Assembly: GCA_029098225.1 (NCBI GenBank)
Contig: JAQXNX010000016.1
Coordinates: 1-64,000, forward strand
Direction: 5' to 3'
DNA from: Spirochaetales bacterium
GTDB taxonomy: Bacteria > Spirochaetota > Spirochaetia > Treponematales > Treponemataceae
Length of the DNA: 64,000 nucleotides
The notes under the pieces are model-generated. The model was not told the origin of the DNA, ran no database searches, and was given only the letters and a program-made list of their open reading frames with translations. Each line of letters opens with the position of its first letter. Within the stretch, counting starts at the first letter, position 1. Below are positions 19,220-26,761 of the stretch, piece by piece. Both the position numbers and the translations under genes were made by a program.

Positions 19220-20692
19220 TTATTTTTCAAAAATTGAAACTAAAGCTCTTAGCTTTTCATTAGTTTCTTCCCATTCACGGTCTGCATTGCTGTCATAAAC
19301 AATTCCACCGCCGGACTGTAATGTCCAGACTTTATCCTGTTTTAAGGCACAGCGTATGGCAATACAAAAATCCAGATCACCGTTTGACTGAATATATCCA
19401 ACCGCACCGGCATAGAATCTTCTCTTAACTTTTTCTATACGGCTAAGAATTTGAATTGCATTAATTTTTGGAGCACCACTAACTGTTCCTGCAGGAAAAG
19501 CTGCTCTAAGCACTTGAATTGGTTTAAACTCTTTTCTAACTTTTCCCTGAACATCGCTGACTATATGCATTACATGACTGAACTTTTCTATATCCATAAA
19601 ACGACTTACTTCTACACTTCCATTTTCACAGACACGTCCAAGATCATTTCTTGCAAGATCTACAAGCATGAGATGTTCTGCACGTTCCTTTGAATCATTC
19701 AAAAGTTCATTACTAAGCTCTTCATCTTCCATACTGTTTTTTCCACGGCGACGAGTTCCTGCAATCGGACGAATAGAAGCAACGCCTTCTCTAACACGAA
19801 CTAAACTTTCAGGACTGGCACCAATCAACTGATGATTTCCAAAATCAATATAAAAAAGATAAGGACTTGGATTTACTGCACGTAAGCGGCGATAAATTTC
19901 CAGAGCGGAATTTTCACATTCAAACTGATATCTTCTGCTTGGAACAGCCTGCAAAAGATTTCCGGCAATAATTTCTTTTTTTATTATTTCAACCTTTTCT
20001 TTATACTGGCGTTCACTTTCTTCAAGATTTGTAATTGGCTTTACAGGACATTTTTCTTCCGGAGAAGCAAGATATGAAAAATCCATATCCGAAAGGCGAG
20101 CCTTTAAATCCTTAACAGCATTTTCCAGATCAATCTGATGTTCATTATAATTTAAAGCAAAAACATGAAGGGTTTCTGTAAAATGATCAAAAATAATATA
20201 AAGATGTCCTGCAATAAACTCACTCTCAGGAATGTGTAATTCATCTGTCTGAGTTTCCATTTTTATTGTGTCACAACGTGCAGAAAATTCATAACTGAGA
20301 AATCCAAGACCGCTGGTAGGTACCGGAATGGAATTTGCAGCTTTTGATCCATCTTCCTTATTAACAAAGCTCATATCATTTTGTTGAGCAACATATAAAA
20401 GCGCATCAAGAATATCTGGCGTATGGAGCTGCTGGCTTCCAGGAGCAATTGTTTCTCCAGTTTCATTTTTTTCTTTATAAGGAAGACGTCTTCCATCTAT
20501 TAAAAATGCAACACCATCATCATCCTGAATAATATGAAAAGCAGGATCAAGCAAAAGAATTGAATAGCGATCTTTTCCCCTTGCAAAAGATGCACTTTCT
20601 AGAATTGCAGAAGCACCAAGTTTTCTTGCAAGACTAAACGGTGTATAGCGTTCGCAAGAAATTGAAAAATAAACAGAATCGGTCCTAGCCAT
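19220..20692 (-). CDS. trpE: Anthranilate synthase component I
   Basis: 490 residues. The C-terminal chorismate-binding domain carries IKKEIIAGNLLQAVPSRRYQ, SPYLFYIDFGNHQLIGASPES, RPIAGTRRRGK, LMLVDLARNDLGRV, AAFPAGTVSGAPKINAIQIL and GGGIVYDSNADREWEET. The N-terminal ILESASFARGKDRYSILLLDP matches the region that binds feedback tryptophan in relatives. It makes anthranilate from chorismate with ammonia from the TrpG domain. First gene of the trp operon; GAGGAGGA precedes the ATG. A strong promoter and twin palindromes lie upstream. Confidence 0.95.
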   Translation of the reverse strand: MARTDSVYFSISCERYTPFSLARKLGASAILESASFARGKDRYSILLLDPAFHIIQDDDGVAFLIDGRRLPYKEKNETGETIAPGSQQLHTPDILDALLYVAQQNDMSFVNKEDGSKAANSIPVPTSGLGFLSYEFSARCDTIKMETQTDELHIPESEFIAGHLYIIFDHFTETLHVFALNYNEHQIDLENAVKDLKARLSDMDFSYLASPEEKCPVKPITNLEESERQYKEKVEIIKKEIIAGNLLQAVPSRRYQFECENSALEIYRRLRAVNPSPYLFYIDFGNHQLIGASPESLVRVREGVASIRPIAGTRRRGKNSMEDEELSNELLNDSKERAEHLMLVDLARNDLGRVCENGSVEVSRFMDIEKFSHVMHIVSDVQGKVRKEFKPIQVLRAAFPAGTVSGAPKINAIQILSRIEKVKRRFYAGAVGYIQSNGDLDFCIAIRCALKQDKVWTLQSGGGIVYDSNADREWEETNEKLRALVSIFEK

Positions 20693-20739
20693 ATCATCCT
20701 CCTCGGCAGCGGTCGCGCATTACAAGCTGTGTTATTAAT

Positions 20740-20773
20740 CTGTAAATGTTTCTATACATAGTAACATCTACAG
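20740..20773 (-). promoter_or_regulatory. trp leader hairpin containing a second operator-like palindrome
   Basis: CTGTAAATGTT (20740-20750) pairs with AACATCTACAG (20763-20773), 11 bp with one G-U in RNA, at the very 5' end of the trp mRNA. The same DNA holds TGTTTCT-N6-AGTAACA (20747-20766), a near copy of the palindrome over the -35 box. No Trp-rich leader peptide is found: the short frames here contain no Trp codons. This favours a DNA-binding repressor over ribosome-mediated attenuation. Confidence 0.55.
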
Positions 20774-20776
20774 ATA

Positions 20777-20813
20777 GTTATACATTATGTTTTTGTTTCT
20801 GTCAATAGAAACA
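20777..20813 (-). promoter_or_regulatory. trp operon promoter with palindromic operator over -35
   Basis: On the minus strand: TTGACA (20800-20805, perfect), a 17-base spacer, TATAAC (20777-20782). A perfect 7-6-7 palindrome TGTTTCT-N6-AGAAACA at 20794-20813 covers the -35 box. The rest of the trpE-capA gap (20814-21017) shows no gene. Confidence 0.75.
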
Positions 20814-21017
20814 TAATTTTTTTATATTTTTTTTTTAATATTTTGTGCCATAAAAAAAAATTGAAAAAGTTATGTACGCATGTATGTATGCATTGCCCGT
20901 GCAGCAGAAATATATCATATATGCTCTCATACCAGCACCGCAAAAATTCAAGAATATATATGTTAATCCCTGCCCGCAGAAAATTCATCCACACTCTTTA
21001 GTCTGCTTATAACTATG

Positions 21018-21046
21018 TTGAAAGACTTAAATTCTATAACTATAAT
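21018..21046 (+). promoter_or_regulatory. Promoter of the CapA-like gene
   Basis: TTGAAA at 21018-21023, a 17-base spacer, perfect TATAAT at 21041-21046. The leader is about 50 bases and includes AAGGAATC just before the ATG at 21101. Confidence 0.7.
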
Positions 21047-21100
21047 AAAAGTGCTCAAAAAATAGCGCATTTTTTGCTTCGTAAAAATAAGGAATCATGA

Positions 21101-22747
21101 ATGTCTGAAAAAACAAAAAAAAATTCAAATAAAAATAAATCAACCAGATCATCTGGAGCAAATTCTCCTGAAAAATCAAAAAAGACAGTAAAATCAGATT
21201 GTAAAAAAATAAAAGAAAAAACGGCAAAAAAATTTCATGCAATCATTAAAAAAATAACAAAATGGATTAAGCCTCCTGCTGTTAAAGCAAATATCATCAT
21301 TTCTCTTGCAATAATTATACTTATAGCACTGTGTATTATTTTTTTCCGTCATGCATTCAGACCTGTTTCTTATATAGTCCGGGTGAACGATAAAATATAT
21401 GAACAATACATAAAAAATGCACCACTTCCGCAAAAAGAACTGAATATTTCTTTTGTAAAAACTTCAGATAAAGAAGCAGATAAAGAATCATTTTTTGGGC
21501 CAGTTATAAAAACTGCAGGAACAATTCAGCCTCACCAGGAAATTGCACTGCTGAATCAGGAATATGAAGCAAATCAAAAATTTTTTATAATTTCTCAAGA
21601 TATCTTTCTTCCTGCTGTCCCGGCAGATTTTTCTGCTAAAGGTGATTCTATCTCACTCAATTCTCCGGAACTAAATTTGACTTTTGTTACTCCAGAAAAT
21701 CTTCCTCAAGGCAGCAGGGCTTTGCCAGTAGAAAAAGCATATTCAGATGATCCATCTTATAAATTGATTTTTAAAACCGGAATTCTTTGCACAATTACAG
21801 AAGAAACAATTATGCAGTCGGTTTTTGATTACTGTCAGAAAGTATTTCCTTCCCCAGAAATAAAGTCATCAGCCGAAGTTGTAACAATTGCAAGCGTTGG
21901 CGATATTATGGTTGCACGTGGAGTTCAGGAAATTCTTATAGATAATGAAAATGGTATTGAAAAAGTTTTTGGAGATACACTTCCAATTCTTCAAAATGCA
22001 GATTTTACAATCGGGAATCTTGAAGGCGTTGTTACGGAATCCTGGAAGAATGCTACAAAAACCTATACTTTTAAATTCAAAAAAGAAGTTCTTCCAAAAC
22101 TTATAGATGCGGGTTTTGATTATCTTATGCAGACAAATAATCACTGTTATGACTATGGCGAAGACGGCTTTAAAGATACTCTTGCTGCTTTTGAAGAATA
22201 TAATATTCCTTCAAGCGGAATAGGGAAAAATATAGAAGAAGCTAAAAAATTTTATCACACAACTATAAAAGGTCTGCCTGTAGCGGTAATTTCCTGCGGC
22301 GCATTTCCTGTAGAACGCTCCGGCTTTAACGGAGAAAAAACAGCTACAGCTACCGAAGAAAGAGCCGGTATTCTCTGGAAAAATGATGAATTATATGACC
22401 AGATTAAAGCCGAAAAAGAAGCCGGAAATTTTATAATTGTAAATGTTCATGGAGGAGAAGAATATAATTTTTCTCCAACAAAAAAACAGCGAGAATTTTA
22501 TGAAAAACTTTGTGAAAACGGAGCCGATGTAGTTTTTGGAAGTCATCCGCATGTCCTTCAGCCCACCGAATGGTATGGAAACAGCCTGATAGTTTTTTCT
22601 ATGGGAAATTTTATTTTTAATGGAATGGAAGGAATGCGTGGCGGAACAGACAGCGAAGTTGTAAAAATTGGAATTCTGAATGGACGAATTGTATATGTTG
22701 AGCAATATCCTGCTTCAATAATTAAAAACGGAGTAAAATTAAAATAA
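21101..22747 (+). CDS. CapA-family metallophosphatase-like membrane-anchored protein
   Basis: 548 residues. A Lys/Ser-rich cytoplasmic N-terminus (~1-63) is followed by one membrane helix (~64-84: ANIIISLAIIILIALCIIFF) and a periplasmic region. Residues ~262-540 are the CapA / poly-gamma-glutamate-synthesis domain: IASVGDIMVARG, FTIGNLEGVVTES, DYLMQTNNHCYDYG, IIVNVHGGEEYNF, DVVFGSHPHVLQPTEWY, IVFSMGNFIFNG. The Asp, Asn and His residues typical of this calcineurin-like fold are present. In Bacillus CapA belongs to capsule export; no other cap genes are nearby, so the substrate is unknown. The N-terminal half before the domain has no recognised motif. Confidence 0.8.
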   Translation: MSEKTKKNSNKNKSTRSSGANSPEKSKKTVKSDCKKIKEKTAKKFHAIIKKITKWIKPPAVKANIIISLAIIILIALCIIFFRHAFRPVSYIVRVNDKIYEQYIKNAPLPQKELNISFVKTSDKEADKESFFGPVIKTAGTIQPHQEIALLNQEYEANQKFFIISQDIFLPAVPADFSAKGDSISLNSPELNLTFVTPENLPQGSRALPVEKAYSDDPSYKLIFKTGILCTITEETIMQSVFDYCQKVFPSPEIKSSAEVVTIASVGDIMVARGVQEILIDNENGIEKVFGDTLPILQNADFTIGNLEGVVTESWKNATKTYTFKFKKEVLPKLIDAGFDYLMQTNNHCYDYGEDGFKDTLAAFEEYNIPSSGIGKNIEEAKKFYHTTIKGLPVAVISCGAFPVERSGFNGEKTATATEERAGILWKNDELYDQIKAEKEAGNFIIVNVHGGEEYNFSPTKKQREFYEKLCENGADVVFGSHPHVLQPTEWYGNSLIVFSMGNFIFNGMEGMRGGTDSEVVKIGILNGRIVYVEQYPASIIKNGVKLK

Positions 22748-22939
22748 TTCCATATTCAATTATTTAGATATCGTGCCACATAATACATATTTTTTTTAAG
22801 GAATGTACGTTCCTCATTGTACCCGTTCTTAATTATTGTATAAACTTTCAATTCCAGAAAATTTTCTAAATTCAACTTTTTTACTATTGACATTTTTATA
22901 TTAAACAGATATATTGTCAAAACATTCGCAAGAATGGAT

Positions 22940-23012
22940 GGGCTACTAGCTCAGTAGGTAGAGCAACGCCCTTTTAAGGCGTGGGTCACTGGTTCGAATC
23001 CAGTGTAGCTCA
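22940..23012 (+). tRNA. tRNA-Lys (anticodon TTT)
   Basis: 73 bases with a full cloverleaf: acceptor GGGCTAC / GTAGCTC (one G-U), D-stem GCTC/GAGC, anticodon stem ACGCC/GGCGT with loop CTTTTAA (anticodon TTT), T-arm ACTGG-TTCGAAT-CCAGT, discriminator A. CCA is not encoded. Confidence 0.95.
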
Positions 23013-23016
23013 GGTT

Positions 23017-23048
23017 AAGGTCTTCTGGTTACAGAGGACCTTTTTTTT
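23017..23048 (+). terminator. Terminator of tRNA-Lys
   Basis: An 11-bp stem (AAGGTCTTCTG with CAGAGGACCTT, one G-U, loop GTTA) runs into eight T's. Confidence 0.9.
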
Positions 23049-23098
23049 GTTTAAATCGTTTTAATAAAAGGATTCTTATTAATTCGCCGTTAAATGAA

Positions 23099-23125
23099 AA
23101 AATCCCGACATCTTATCGGGATTTT
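23099..23125. terminator. Bidirectional terminator hairpin
   Basis: AAAATCCCGA (23099-23108) and TCGGGATTTT (23116-23125) form a perfect 10-bp stem with a 7-base loop, A-rich before and T-rich after. It lies directly next to the orphan tRNA tail at 23132, in the same relation that the 23335 terminator has to tRNA-Arg. Confidence 0.75.
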
Positions 23126-23131
23126 CTTTCT

Positions 23132-23152
23132 GTTTGAGACTGACACGATTCG
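23132..23152 (-). repeat. Orphan copy of the tRNA-Arg 3' tail
   Basis: This 21-base stretch is identical to 23366-23386, which holds the 3' acceptor strand, part of the T-arm and three flanking bases of tRNA-Arg. Beyond it the sequence does not fold as a tRNA. It may be a broken second tRNA or an attachment-site scar. Confidence 0.7.
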
Positions 23153-23159
23153 CCGCGAC

Positions 23160-23310
23160 GGTCGCCCCATCCCTGGCGGCTCCCTCTGCGGCGCCTGCGC
23201 TCGCTAAATTGCCTTCCCTGGCAATTTACTTCAAAATTGCTCCAAGCCTTCGCAATTTTGAAGCCGCTCTCTCCGTTTCGAATCGTTTCGAATCGTTTCG
23301 AATCGTTTCG
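23160..23310. repeat. GC-rich hairpin cluster and tandem decamer
   Basis: Contents: AAATTGCC/GGCAATTT (23206-23213 with 23220-23227), a perfect 12-bp stem CTTCAAAATTGC/GCAATTTTGAAG (23229-23240 with 23252-23263), and a tandem decamer CGTTTCGAAT repeated about 3.7 times (23274-23310). CTCCCTCTGCGGCGCC at 23180-23195 recurs exactly at 60900-60915. No coding potential is apparent. Confidence 0.6.
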
Positions 23311-23334
23311 ACTTCTGTAATTATTGTGTTAAAC

Positions 23335-23364
23335 AAAAAAAGTCCGCCTTCTAGACGAACTTTT
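23335..23364 (-). terminator. Terminator of the minus-strand tRNA cluster
   Basis: On the minus strand AAAAGTTCG pairs with CGGACTTTT (one G-U, 9-base loop) and is followed by a T-run (plus-strand A's 23335-23341). It begins five bases after the tRNA-Arg 3' end. Confidence 0.75.
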
Positions 23365-23368
23365 AGTT

Positions 23369-23443
23369 TGAGACTGACACGATTCGAACGTGCGACCCTC
23401 ACCTCCGCAGGGTGATGCTCTAATCCAGCTGAGCTACAATCTC
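23369..23443 (-). tRNA. tRNA-Arg (anticodon GCG)
   Basis: 75 bases: acceptor GAGATTG / CAGTCTC, D-stem GCTC/GAGC, anticodon stem TCACC/GGTGA with loop CTGCGGA (anticodon GCG), T-arm GCACG-TTCGAAT-CGTGT, discriminator A. A20 and C35, arginine identity elements, are present. GCG is uncommon, since most bacteria read CGN with an ACG anticodon edited to ICG. Confidence 0.85.
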
Positions 23444-23473
23444 ATTCAAATGTGTGCAGTAGAACTGCTTTCT

Positions 23474-23558
23474 CGGAAGCGACAGGAGTTGAACCTGCCC
23501 ACCCCTTACGGAAGTGACGGATTAGCAATCCGTTGTATTACCGCTCTACCACGCTTCC
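23474..23558 (-). tRNA. tRNA-Ser (anticodon GCT)
   Basis: 85 bases, class II with a long variable arm. Acceptor GGAAGCG / CGCTTCC, anticodon stem ACGGA/TCCGT around TTGCTAA (anticodon GCT, reading AGC/AGT), discriminator G. Confidence 0.93.
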
Positions 23559-23565
23559 ATTTATT

Positions 23566-23651
23566 CGGAGCGAGAGGGATTCGAACCCCCGGACCCGTGA
23601 AGATCAACGGTTTTCAAGACCGCCCCAGTACGACCGCTTTGGTATCGCTCC
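23566..23651 (-). tRNA. tRNA-Ser (anticodon TGA)
   Basis: 86 bases with a long variable arm. Acceptor GGAGCGA / TCGCTCC, anticodon stem GCGGT/ACCGT around CTTGAAA (anticodon TGA), discriminator G. First tRNA of the Ser-Ser-Arg transcript. Confidence 0.93.
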
Positions 23652-23743
23652 AATAGTTACTATAATTTATAGGTTTTCTAAATTCTTGTCAAGATATGTT
23701 TTTAAATTTATAATAGAAAAGGTATATTTTTCGGAGGTTAAAT

Positions 23744-24322
23744 ATGAAAAAATGGTATCTTCTTTCTGGTATTCTTATTTTTGGACTTGGACTTTCCTTT
23801 GTAATTTTTCCACCATTTTGGAGTAAAGTAGTAGTAATTTTGCTTGCGCTCGGCTCTATTGCATATGGAATCTATAATCTTGTTTATACAAAAAAAATAT
23901 TAGAAAATACAATTTACGAAAAAACAATTTTAATAAAAAGCATTGCAAGTATTTTAATTGGTTTTGTAGCTTTAATATTCCCTCTCGCAATTGGAAACGC
24001 CGTATGGACTGCAATGATTATCATTCTGATTATTTATTTAATTATTTCTGCATTACTTGGATTCTACGCAGCAGCACTTTTAAAAAATTCAGGCATTGAA
24101 CGCAAAAGATATTTCTTAGAAAATCTGGTTCTGCTGGCCATTGCTGTTGTATTAATTCTTATTTCTCCAGAAAAATTAAGAAATGCAATTATGAGAATTA
24201 TTGGAATTGTTCTTATGGTCGGTGGTGTTGGAATAGCAGTTTATTCTTTCTTAATGAAAGATAATATAGAAAAACTTGAATCAGACACAAACGATTCAGA
24301 AGAATCTGCCGTAAAAGAATAA
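23744..24322 (+). CDS. DUF308 (HdeD-like) membrane protein
   Basis: 192 residues with six membrane helices arranged as three repeated pairs separated by short loops (WYLLSGILIFGLGLSFVIFP, SIASILIGFVALIFPLAIG, ENLVLLAIAVVLILISP). That pattern, with a proline ending every second helix, is typical of DUF308/HdeD proteins. HdeD takes part in acid resistance in E. coli, but the family's molecular role is unclear. The C-terminus is a short acidic tail (NDSEESAVKE). CGGAGG lies before the ATG. Confidence 0.6.
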   Translation: MKKWYLLSGILIFGLGLSFVIFPPFWSKVVVILLALGSIAYGIYNLVYTKKILENTIYEKTILIKSIASILIGFVALIFPLAIGNAVWTAMIIILIIYLIISALLGFYAAALLKNSGIERKRYFLENLVLLAIAVVLILISPEKLRNAIMRIIGIVLMVGGVGIAVYSFLMKDNIEKLESDTNDSEESAVKE

Positions 24323-24331
24323 AATAAAAGT

Positions 24332-24443
24332 GGGGAAAGCCTTCCCCTCGTTTCCAGGCAAGTCGATTTGAAAATCGGCTTGCCTGTTCACTACCCCTTC
24401 GAGCGGGGCAAATTTCTTCAGTTATGCTGCCCCGCAACGCCCC
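24332..24443. repeat. GC-rich dispersed hairpin element
   Basis: Three GC-rich segments: GGGGAA-N4-TTCCCC near the left end; a 15-bp stem with 2-base loop (24355-24369 with 24372-24386, one G-U), containing CAGGCAAG and CTTGCCTG; and C/G blocks CCCC..GGGG and GCCCC..CGCCCC. The order of blocks resembles the 10674-10735 region next to the ffh terminator (G-run hairpin, CTCG, inner palindrome, CTACCC). GC content is far above the genes on either side. Confidence 0.55.
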
Positions 24444-24557
24444 AATTTTTTGTCAGAATCCAGCAAAAAGCCATCAAATTTTCGAGTCTGCTTCTAATTG
24501 AATTCAACTAGAATTTAATATAATATATAGTAACTAAAATTATAAAAGAGGATTCAT

Positions 24558-25394
24558 ATGGCACATTGTATAGTTCCCGCAGCAGAAGAAATTTTGGATA
24601 AAGAATACCCGGTTCTGGATAAAGGTTTTGTAAGACTTGTAGATTATTTTGGCGGAGACCAGAGAATTGTTCAGTCAGCACGAGTTTCTTATGGAGAAGG
24701 AACAAAGTCAGTCAGCCAGGATGGCGCTCTCATTGATTATCTTTTACGCCATCAGCATACATCTCCTTTTGAACAGGTTGTAATGACCTTCCATGTTAAG
24801 ATGCCAATTTTTGTTGCACGCCAATGGGTTCGCCACCGTACAGGCCGCATGAACGAGGTTTCTGGACGATATTCAATTATGAAGGATGAGTTCTATGTTC
24901 CAGCCGAGGACAAAGTTGCTCCACAGAGTAAAGACAACAAACAGGGACGTGCTACAGAAGCCTTTGATAAGGCAACAGCAGATAAAATAATTTCTCAGCT
25001 CGAAGCTGGTCAAAAAGAAGCATACGAAAATTACAGTGAGCTTATAGATTCAGGACTTGCACGCGAAATTGCACGAATCAATCTTCCTCTTTCTCTTTAT
25101 ACAGAGTTCTATTGGGAAATGGATTTGCACAATCTTTTTCACTTTTTAAAGCTTCGTCTGGACAGCCATGCTCAGTATGAAATCCGCGTATATGCAGAAG
25201 TAATTCTGGAAATGTGCCGCAAGGTTGCTCCAATGGCAACAGAATCATTCATCAACCATATGAACCATGGTGTAAATTTCAGCGGTGAAGAAATGGAAGC
25301 ATTACGCGCCGTTATGGAAGGAAAGCCAAATCCTCTGGAAGGAAAAAAGCTCGACCGCTTTAACGAAAAAATTAAAACAGGAGTTCAGCTCTAG
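24558..25394 (+). CDS. thyX: Flavin-dependent thymidylate synthase ThyX
   Basis: 278 residues with the ThyX signature RHRTGRMNEVSGRYS near residue 95, preceded by HQHTSPFEQVVMTFHVKMPIFVARQW. Further conserved blocks: ARINLPLSLYTEFYWEMDLHN and FLKLRLDSHAQYEIRVYA. It makes dTMP from dUMP with FAD, NADPH and methylene-tetrahydrofolate and needs no dihydrofolate reductase. AGAGGA precedes the ATG. It appears to be a single gene; the SH3 lipoprotein begins 66 bases later. Confidence 0.96.
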   Translation: MAHCIVPAAEEILDKEYPVLDKGFVRLVDYFGGDQRIVQSARVSYGEGTKSVSQDGALIDYLLRHQHTSPFEQVVMTFHVKMPIFVARQWVRHRTGRMNEVSGRYSIMKDEFYVPAEDKVAPQSKDNKQGRATEAFDKATADKIISQLEAGQKEAYENYSELIDSGLAREIARINLPLSLYTEFYWEMDLHNLFHFLKLRLDSHAQYEIRVYAEVILEMCRKVAPMATESFINHMNHGVNFSGEEMEALRAVMEGKPNPLEGKKLDRFNEKIKTGVQL

Positions 25395-25460
25395 CCTGCT
25401 GTCAAAAATTAACTCAAGGCTGGATTCAGCTGTTTCTGCCGATATTTTAGGATTTTTTAT

Positions 25461-26759
25461 ATGAAGAAGTTTTTACCATTACTGTTTATTTTCTCAATTA
25501 TTTTCACATCCTGCAGTGACAAAATTATGGGCTATTCAGTTGTATTATGGAATATTCCAGAACAGGATATAAAAAGTGGAGACATTCTTCCGGTTTATAT
25601 TAAATCAAATATTTCTCATGTATATGTTGTTCAAAAACCAGATGGAGAAAAAATCGAAATTCCTTTGTGGCAATTAACAGAGCCTGTTAAAAAGAGCAAG
25701 GTTTCTTCGGTTCTCAAAAAATATGAACCGACTGCCCTAACCTATGCGTCTGTAAAAACAGATGGACTTCCCTGCCGCGCAGAAGCTGTAAATACTTCTA
25801 AACAGGTTTACCGACTTAGAAAAGGTGAAGTTATAAAAATCCTATATAAGGGAACAGGACAAATTCCTATGACTGGTGGAGTTCCTTTGGAAGGAGACTG
25901 GTATAAAATACTTACAGAAGACGGAACTTCCGGCTGGTGCTTTTCTTATAATCTGAAGTTATATGAAACAGACGGAAAAGATGACGGTAAAAACACAGTT
26001 CAGGAAACAGTCAAAGAAGAAGTTGATAACGCATTTAATATAATTAAATCAAGAATATGGTATCCGGACAGCTTCAGAACTATGATTAATTCTGGAAACA
26101 TTGACTTATCAGTAATTCATCCAAGCTACAATTTCTTCATAGACGAAGGATCAAATAAAGTATCTTTTAATACAAATAAAATTCACGAAAACTGGGAATA
26201 TCAGGGATATTCAAAAACCGGCGATAATGAATACGTATTAAAAAATATTCCTGTAAAACTTATTTACAAAAGAGCAAATTACATAGTACTTCGCTACACA
26301 GACTCAAGTGGAAAACCACAGGATTTTGATTATGTAACTTTGGATCAGAATATTAATGATGTAGTAAATGCAGAAAAAACAAGAAGAACAGCGGCTTACG
26401 AAAAAATCGTACAGTCAGGTCCTTCATTTAAATCTTCAAGCTATGGAACAATCAGTTTTGATTCGGATGGAACATTCAAGTGGACTAACTATCGTTTGTT
26501 AGTACCATCAATTATAGAAGCCTCAGCAAAAAATGCAGGAACTGCTTCTGTAAAATATTCTGTTGCAAAATCACTTTCATCAAATTACGATGGAGTAATA
26601 ACCCTCAAATTTGATGGAATGAATTCCGAAGTTCACTTCCTCTATAAAATAGATGATTCTGGAATAAGATTGGAAGATACAGCATCTGCAACATTTAAAG
26701 GCATTCAAATTACAGAAAGAAGTTCAAGCCCTGTAATTATGTATTTTAAGAAGAACTAA
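25461..26759 (+). CDS. Lipoprotein with bacterial SH3-like domain
   Basis: 432 residues. The N-terminus is a lipoprotein signal (LLFIFSIIFTSC, lipobox ending at Cys18). Residues ~95-170 resemble an SH3b domain (YASVKTDGLPCRAEAVNTS, YRLRKGEVIKILYKGTG, DWYKILTEDGTSGWCFSYNL). The C-terminal ~250 residues show repeated beta-rich segments with no motif I know. SH3b domains in periplasmic lipoproteins often bind peptidoglycan, which is an inference here. The stop is two bases before the ABC-F start, so the two are almost certainly co-transcribed. Confidence 0.65.
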   Translation: MKKFLPLLFIFSIIFTSCSDKIMGYSVVLWNIPEQDIKSGDILPVYIKSNISHVYVVQKPDGEKIEIPLWQLTEPVKKSKVSSVLKKYEPTALTYASVKTDGLPCRAEAVNTSKQVYRLRKGEVIKILYKGTGQIPMTGGVPLEGDWYKILTEDGTSGWCFSYNLKLYETDGKDDGKNTVQETVKEEVDNAFNIIKSRIWYPDSFRTMINSGNIDLSVIHPSYNFFIDEGSNKVSFNTNKIHENWEYQGYSKTGDNEYVLKNIPVKLIYKRANYIVLRYTDSSGKPQDFDYVTLDQNINDVVNAEKTRRTAAYEKIVQSGPSFKSSSYGTISFDSDGTFKWTNYRLLVPSIIEASAKNAGTASVKYSVAKSLSSNYDGVITLKFDGMNSEVHFLYKIDDSGIRLEDTASATFKGIQITERSSSPVIMYFKKN

Positions 26760-26761
26760 AT

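Noticed and set aside
17575..19230. Start of trpGD at 19230, giving 16 more residues
   Set aside because: The extra residues precede a canonical MIVFIDNKDSFT start with its own ribosome site and would overlap trpE.
20693..20773. Short frames in the trp leader as a possible Trp attenuator peptide
   Set aside because: Neither frame has any Trp codon and no terminator/antiterminator pair is evident.
23274..23310. CRISPR or phage integration array in the tRNA gap
   Set aside because: The decamers are head-to-tail without spacers, and no integrase gene is present.
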